Source: Jeotgalibacillus campisalis (GTDB lineage: Bacteria > Bacillota > Bacilli > Bacillales > Jeotgalibacillaceae). Taken from it: a DNA stretch of 64,000 nt. Below, one piece after another: positions 61,470 through 64,000 of the stretch. Under the pieces are notes generated by a model that ran no database searches, had not been told where the DNA came from, and saw only the letters and a list, made by a program, of their open reading frames with translations. Both the position numbers and the translations under genes were made by a program. Each line of letters starts with the position of its first letter. Position 1 is the stretch's first letter. The stretch covers positions 279,591-343,590 of the forward strand of contig NZ_JXRR01000008.1 of the NCBI RefSeq assembly GCF_000829515.1. The letters are read 5' to 3'.

Positions 61470-61505
61470 AAAAATTCGTTCGCTTTTGCGGACGAATTTT
61501 TTATT
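61470..61505 (+). terminator. Terminator after the SDR remnant
   Basis: AAAAATTCGTTCGC TTTT GCGGACGAATTTTT hairpin with T-run, right after the pseudogene stop. Confidence 0.85.
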
Positions 61506-61574
61506 ACCCATCAACCGCCTTTTGTTCGCCTGCTTCCACTTCTTTCAAGTATGATATTGAAAAGAGGTGATGAG

Positions 61575-62174
61575 ATGAAGTTTATGGTAATTTGGTTATT
61601 ACTCCTTGCATACGCGGTTTTCCTGGCACCGGGCTCTGAGGGTTCAGACCCCGTCATGGAGCAGGTATTTGCAGGGAATTGGAATGAGATCGATCCGCTT
61701 GTACTGACTGTTTTTAACTCATTAGGTATTTTCCCTTTGGTTATCCTCACGATTTTATTACGCAATGACCGTCAAAAATGGCCTGCATGGCCGTTTTCGT
61801 TAGCTTCATTTGCCGGAGGCGCGTTTGCGCTGCTTCCATGGTTTGCATTTGGTGATCGTCCTGCAAAGCGCGGTTTAAGAACACCAAAATGGATACTGCG
61901 CATACTGAGATCAAACATCTGGCTGATCTTATTACTCATTTTCTTCTTCGGAAATTTGCTTACCCTTTTACAGGGAATTTCTTTATCCGGATATCGTGAA
62001 GCATTTATGGAATCAAGCCTGGTCTCTGTTATGACGGTTGACTGGTTTATTTTGTGGGGGCTGTCTGTGAATGCGGTACACAGATTTTATCCTGATGCGA
62101 ATAGAAAAGGTCTGGCGTGGATTCCGATTGCGGGGCCTGTGCTTGTGTTGTTTTTTGTGAAAGAGGATCATTAA
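61575..62174 (+). CDS. Polytopic membrane protein of unknown function
   Basis: A 199-residue protein with about five helices (about 2-18, 45-65, 75-95, 112-132 and 160-195). A hydrophilic loop (GSDPVMEQVFAGNWNEIDPL) precedes the second. AAAGAGGTGATGAG before the ATG at 61575 fixes the start. The pattern resembles DUF-type membrane proteins related to cyanobacterial and plant homologues, but I cannot name it. Confidence 0.7.
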   Translation: MKFMVIWLLLLAYAVFLAPGSEGSDPVMEQVFAGNWNEIDPLVLTVFNSLGIFPLVILTILLRNDRQKWPAWPFSLASFAGGAFALLPWFAFGDRPAKRGLRTPKWILRILRSNIWLILLLIFFFGNLLTLLQGISLSGYREAFMESSLVSVMTVDWFILWGLSVNAVHRFYPDANRKGLAWIPIAGPVLVLFFVKEDH

Positions 62175-62337
62175 TCAAAAAGGCGGGTTACCTCACCTTT
62201 TGATTCTGCTTCACCATTGACTTCTCTTCTATTTTTTCCAGATAAGGGAGCGTTAGTTGAAGAGGGTTGTTTTACTTGTCCTGAACAAACGGGACAGATT
62301 ATTGAAAAATTTCTAAGATTGAATGGAGGGTTCAATT

Positions 62338-62601
62338 TTGGACAAAAGAACAAAAAATATTTTAGGATTCTTATCTATATTGACCGTAATAATAAGTGTA
62401 ATCTTTTTCTTTATAATAAGAGGACCTAATGCGAATTTGACATTGGGCATTAGCGTGTTTACGGTGCTTTCCGTACTTGGAATTGTTTTTGCCATAATAT
62501 CTAGAAAACTATGGTTTGTTATATCAGGAATTGTTCTGAATGGTGCAGTGTTGGTTTTCGCATATTTCCTTTTGCTTGCAGTAGGAATTAGTGAACCATA
62601 A
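62338..62601 (+). CDS. Small membrane protein
   Basis: An 87-residue protein with three helices (about 8-25, 32-52 and 55-80), starting from TTG 62338 behind GGAGGG at seven-base spacing; an in-frame ATG at 62323 lies before that site. The residues KRTKNILGFLSILTVIISVI open the chain. Function unknown. It is followed at once by a repeat of the family described at 62611. Confidence 0.65.
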   Translation: MDKRTKNILGFLSILTVIISVIFFFIIRGPNANLTLGISVFTVLSVLGIVFAIISRKLWFVISGIVLNGAVLVFAYFLLLAVGISEP

Positions 62602-62610
62602 AAGATTGTT

Positions 62611-62720
62611 CCTGAATCGGGCGCGATTATTGAATAAGCGTCCTTTTTCTTCTTCAACTAAAGGAGTGTGAATGTTCAATAAGAGCAGTCGCTTCTTGTG
62701 CTATTGGGCAGTTTAGTATA
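62611..62720. repeat. Small-gene-associated repeat, copy A (tandem, nested)
   Basis: Two overlapping units. The second unit contains a 22-base stretch identical to copy C (starting TGTTCAATAAGAGCAGTCGC at 62673). ACTAAAGGAG (62658) and GCAGTTTAGT (62708) flank it as the arms of the ACTAAA/TTTAGT stem seen in copy C. The first unit keeps GCGATTATTGAATAAGCG. Confidence 0.65.
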
Positions 62721-62788
62721 CTAATGGGAAAAACAAAAGTGGATTAGACTTTAACTGCTAACAAAAATGTTTTGAAGGGAGAAGAAAA

Positions 62789-62965
62789 ATGAAAAAAGTA
62801 AGGATTTTATTTTTTGCTGGCTTTCTCTTATTTATGTCAGGAATATATTTTTCCACTCTTTTCTTGACTCAATGGGTTATAATCGGTACGTTACTTGCAA
62901 TAATTGGTGGATTTTTAATGGGTGGTAGCTCATATTTCTTACCTAAACCTAAACCTAAAAAGTAA
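62789..62965 (+). CDS. Small membrane protein with Lys-Pro tail
   Basis: A 58-residue protein: MKKVRILFFAGFLLFMSGIY, a second hydrophobic segment (LLAIIGGFLMGG) and a terminal PKPKPKK motif. GGGAGAAG precedes the ATG. It is below the usual 60-residue cutoff. It lies between two copies of the repeat family. Function unknown. Confidence 0.65.
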   Translation: MKKVRILFFAGFLLFMSGIYFSTLFLTQWVIIGTLLAIIGGFLMGGSSYFLPKPKPKK

Positions 62966-63040
62966 ACATCCTTCTAATAAATCTAAATGTACCTATTCTT
63001 CAAGTTAAGATTGTCTTTTCTTATATCACAAGAAAGATTT

Positions 63041-63145
63041 TGAAATATCACACTTAAAGTAACGGTGAGCTTTACTTAACAGGGGGAATGGGTCAAATAT
63101 GTGTTTGCTCCTTCTGCTGATATTAAACTATAGGGGCAGGTTAAT
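63041..63145. repeat. Small-gene-associated repeat, copy B
   Basis: Begins CACTTAAAGTAACGG (63051-63065), identical to the start of copy C, followed by TGAGCTTTACTTAA, which can fold back on it. A later TAAACTATAGGGGCAGGTTA resembles the ACTAAAGGGGCCGTTTAGT end of copy C. The middle is divergent. Confidence 0.5.
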
Positions 63146-63185
63146 TCAAGAAGTAATTAGTTTTTAGAATGGAGATTAAAATGAA

Positions 63186-63452
63186 ATGAGTGCAATCACT
63201 ATAAGAACAAAAATATATTATTATCTATCCTTAACTCTTTTTATTGTTGGTGTTATTTCATGGGTTCCTTATCTGGTGCTTAACATACAAGAACCCTATG
63301 GAATGTTAACATTTATTCTTAACCCAATAGGTTTTTATTTTGGTTACTTAGCAAAAAAAAGACTTGTAGCATTAAGCAATTTAGCTATGCTTTTCAGTTT
63401 TGTGCCTGTGGTTATTTATGTTTACTTAACAAAAGGATATATTCCTATGTGA
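63186..63452 (+). CDS. Small membrane protein
   Basis: An 88-residue protein with three helices (about 12-32, 38-52 and 60-80; YYYLSLTLFIVGVISWVPYL, then GYLAKKRLVALSNLAM). The start is ATG 63186, with GGAG about 13 bases upstream; a nearer ATG at 63181 opens only a two-codon frame. Function unknown. Confidence 0.6.
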   Translation: MSAITIRTKIYYYLSLTLFIVGVISWVPYLVLNIQEPYGMLTFILNPIGFYFGYLAKKRLVALSNLAMLFSFVPVVIYVYLTKGYIPM

Positions 63453-63490
63453 GTTCTTTGAAAAATGCGTTCAAATCATTTTTGTGAATC

Positions 63491-63568
63491 AGTTCACTTA
63501 AAGTAACGGGAGCGATTGTTCAATAAGAGCAGTCGCTTTTTCACTAAAGGGGCCGTTTAGTAAAAAAA
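63491..63568. repeat. Small-gene-associated repeat, copy C (most complete)
   Basis: CACTTAAAGTAACGG, then GCGATTG/CAGTCGC stem around TTCAATAAGAG, then ACTAAA/TTTAGT stem around GGGGCCG, then an A-run. The 22-base centre is identical to copy A. It follows the gene at 63186-63452 by 39 bases. Confidence 0.7.
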
Positions 63569-63679
63569 CGACATTATAAAATAATTGTAATTATAAGCAA
63601 TAGCATAAAGGAGGAATAACAATTGTCTTGGGTTTTATTAAGCTATCGGGTGCTTGACTTAAACAAGGAGAAGTGAAAT

Positions 63680-63874
63680 ATGAAAAAACATTGCTGTGAG
63701 GATATGGATTATCATGCAACATTCAAGTGTGATATTCATGAAAATCCCTTTGACTGTCCTGATAAAATAATTATATTCGATGAAAAAGATAATGACTATG
63801 GATTGATAATTCATGATGGTGGTTCTTCAAGTATAGGAATTAATTTTTGTCCTTGGTGTGGTTCAAAATTATAA
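63680..63874 (+). CDS. DUF6980-like small zinc-ribbon protein
   Basis: A 64-residue protein with cysteines at 5, 6, 17 and 26 and a CPWCGSKL end. MKKHCCEDMDYHATFKCDIH and the HDGGSSSIGINFCPWC finish match DUF6980. It probably binds one zinc ion. GGAGAAGTG precedes the ATG. It is followed by a fourth divergent repeat copy. Role unknown; relatives occur as scattered accessory genes. Confidence 0.7.
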   Translation: MKKHCCEDMDYHATFKCDIHENPFDCPDKIIIFDEKDNDYGLIIHDGGSSSIGINFCPWCGSKL

Positions 63875-63910
63875 TATGGAAATGGTAATTAAACTAAAAC
63901 ATTTTCTTAT

Positions 63911-63975
63911 ACAACTAACGGGTGCGCGCGACAAGTTCTGCTATAAGCGCTTTGCAGCGTGAAATGCAGGGAATT
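63911..63975. repeat. Small-gene-associated repeat, copy D (divergent, near window edge)
   Basis: CAACTAACGGGTGCGCGCGA resembles the TAAAGTAACGGGAGCG start of copy C; after that the sequence diverges (AAGCGCTTTGCAGCG) and the window ends, so the family cannot be followed further. Confidence 0.35.
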
Positions 63976-64000
63976 CGATTGATAAATTCCAACTTTACAT

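Noticed and set aside
1..64000. tRNA, rRNA, CRISPR array, prophage or insertion sequence
   Set aside because: No cloverleaf, rRNA core sequence, regularly spaced repeats, integrase or transposase frames were recognised on either strand.

Overview
The window reads as chromosome from a low-GC, endospore-forming member of the Bacillaceae. Evidence for sporulation is spread across it: a cotJABC coat operon, CotF-type coat genes, a gamma-type small acid-soluble spore protein, a gerA-type germinant receptor operon, a LytH-like cortex peptidase, a YteA-family protein, and a Ku/LigD pair of the Bacillus type. No rRNA, tRNA, CRISPR array, prophage or insertion sequence was recognised. The species cannot be named from this sequence.

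Layout. 0-7 kb: a DUF418 membrane protein cut by the window edge, an RpiR-type regulator beside a decayed ECF transporter, signal peptidase I, an ECF sigma factor gene set, a RidA remnant, yteA and an aldo/keto reductase. 7-13 kb: a 49-codon ORF, two tandem DUF2294 paralogues, and a run of an inositol-phosphatase-like protein, a GNAT enzyme, a histidine phosphatase and a GrpB protein, then a secreted protein with three CWB2 repeats. 13-22 kb: DUF2254, a spore SASP, two N-half/C-half CotF gene pairs, DUF421, divergent ligD and ku, and divergent hmp and nsrR sharing an NsrR-like operator. 22-32 kb: a DUF4362 lipoprotein, a three-domain Ada, a YfcC-type transporter with isoaspartyl dipeptidase, a DUF1659/DUF2922/YvrJ set, and a subtilase ending in the same CWB2 triplet. 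32-42 kb: DUF3231, Usp plus SulP, a chemoreceptor, a YwqH/YwqI-like pair with no LXG toxin, cotJABC, two crcB genes and an old yellow enzyme. 42-50 kb: a candidate type I toxin-antitoxin locus, a Zur-controlled S14 gene, an FAD oxidoreductase, the germination operon, a GDPD-like protein and LytH. 50-60 kb: des-desK-desR with DesR-type sites, cydDC with a perfect Rex-like palindrome, and a YjcD-like helicase. 60-64 kb: a GNAT gene, a scrambled SDR pseudogene, and a run of short, mostly membrane-protein genes each followed by a related repeat.

Several regulatory circuits can be read from gene order plus operator: NsrR with hmp (nitric oxide), Zur with the zinc-free S14 (zinc starvation), DesR with des (membrane fluidity) and Rex with cydDC (redox). 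The least explained parts are the holin-like toxin locus near 42.1-42.4 kb, the small-gene and repeat array at 62.3-64 kb, the orphan YwqH/YwqI pair, and the split and duplicated cotF modules.
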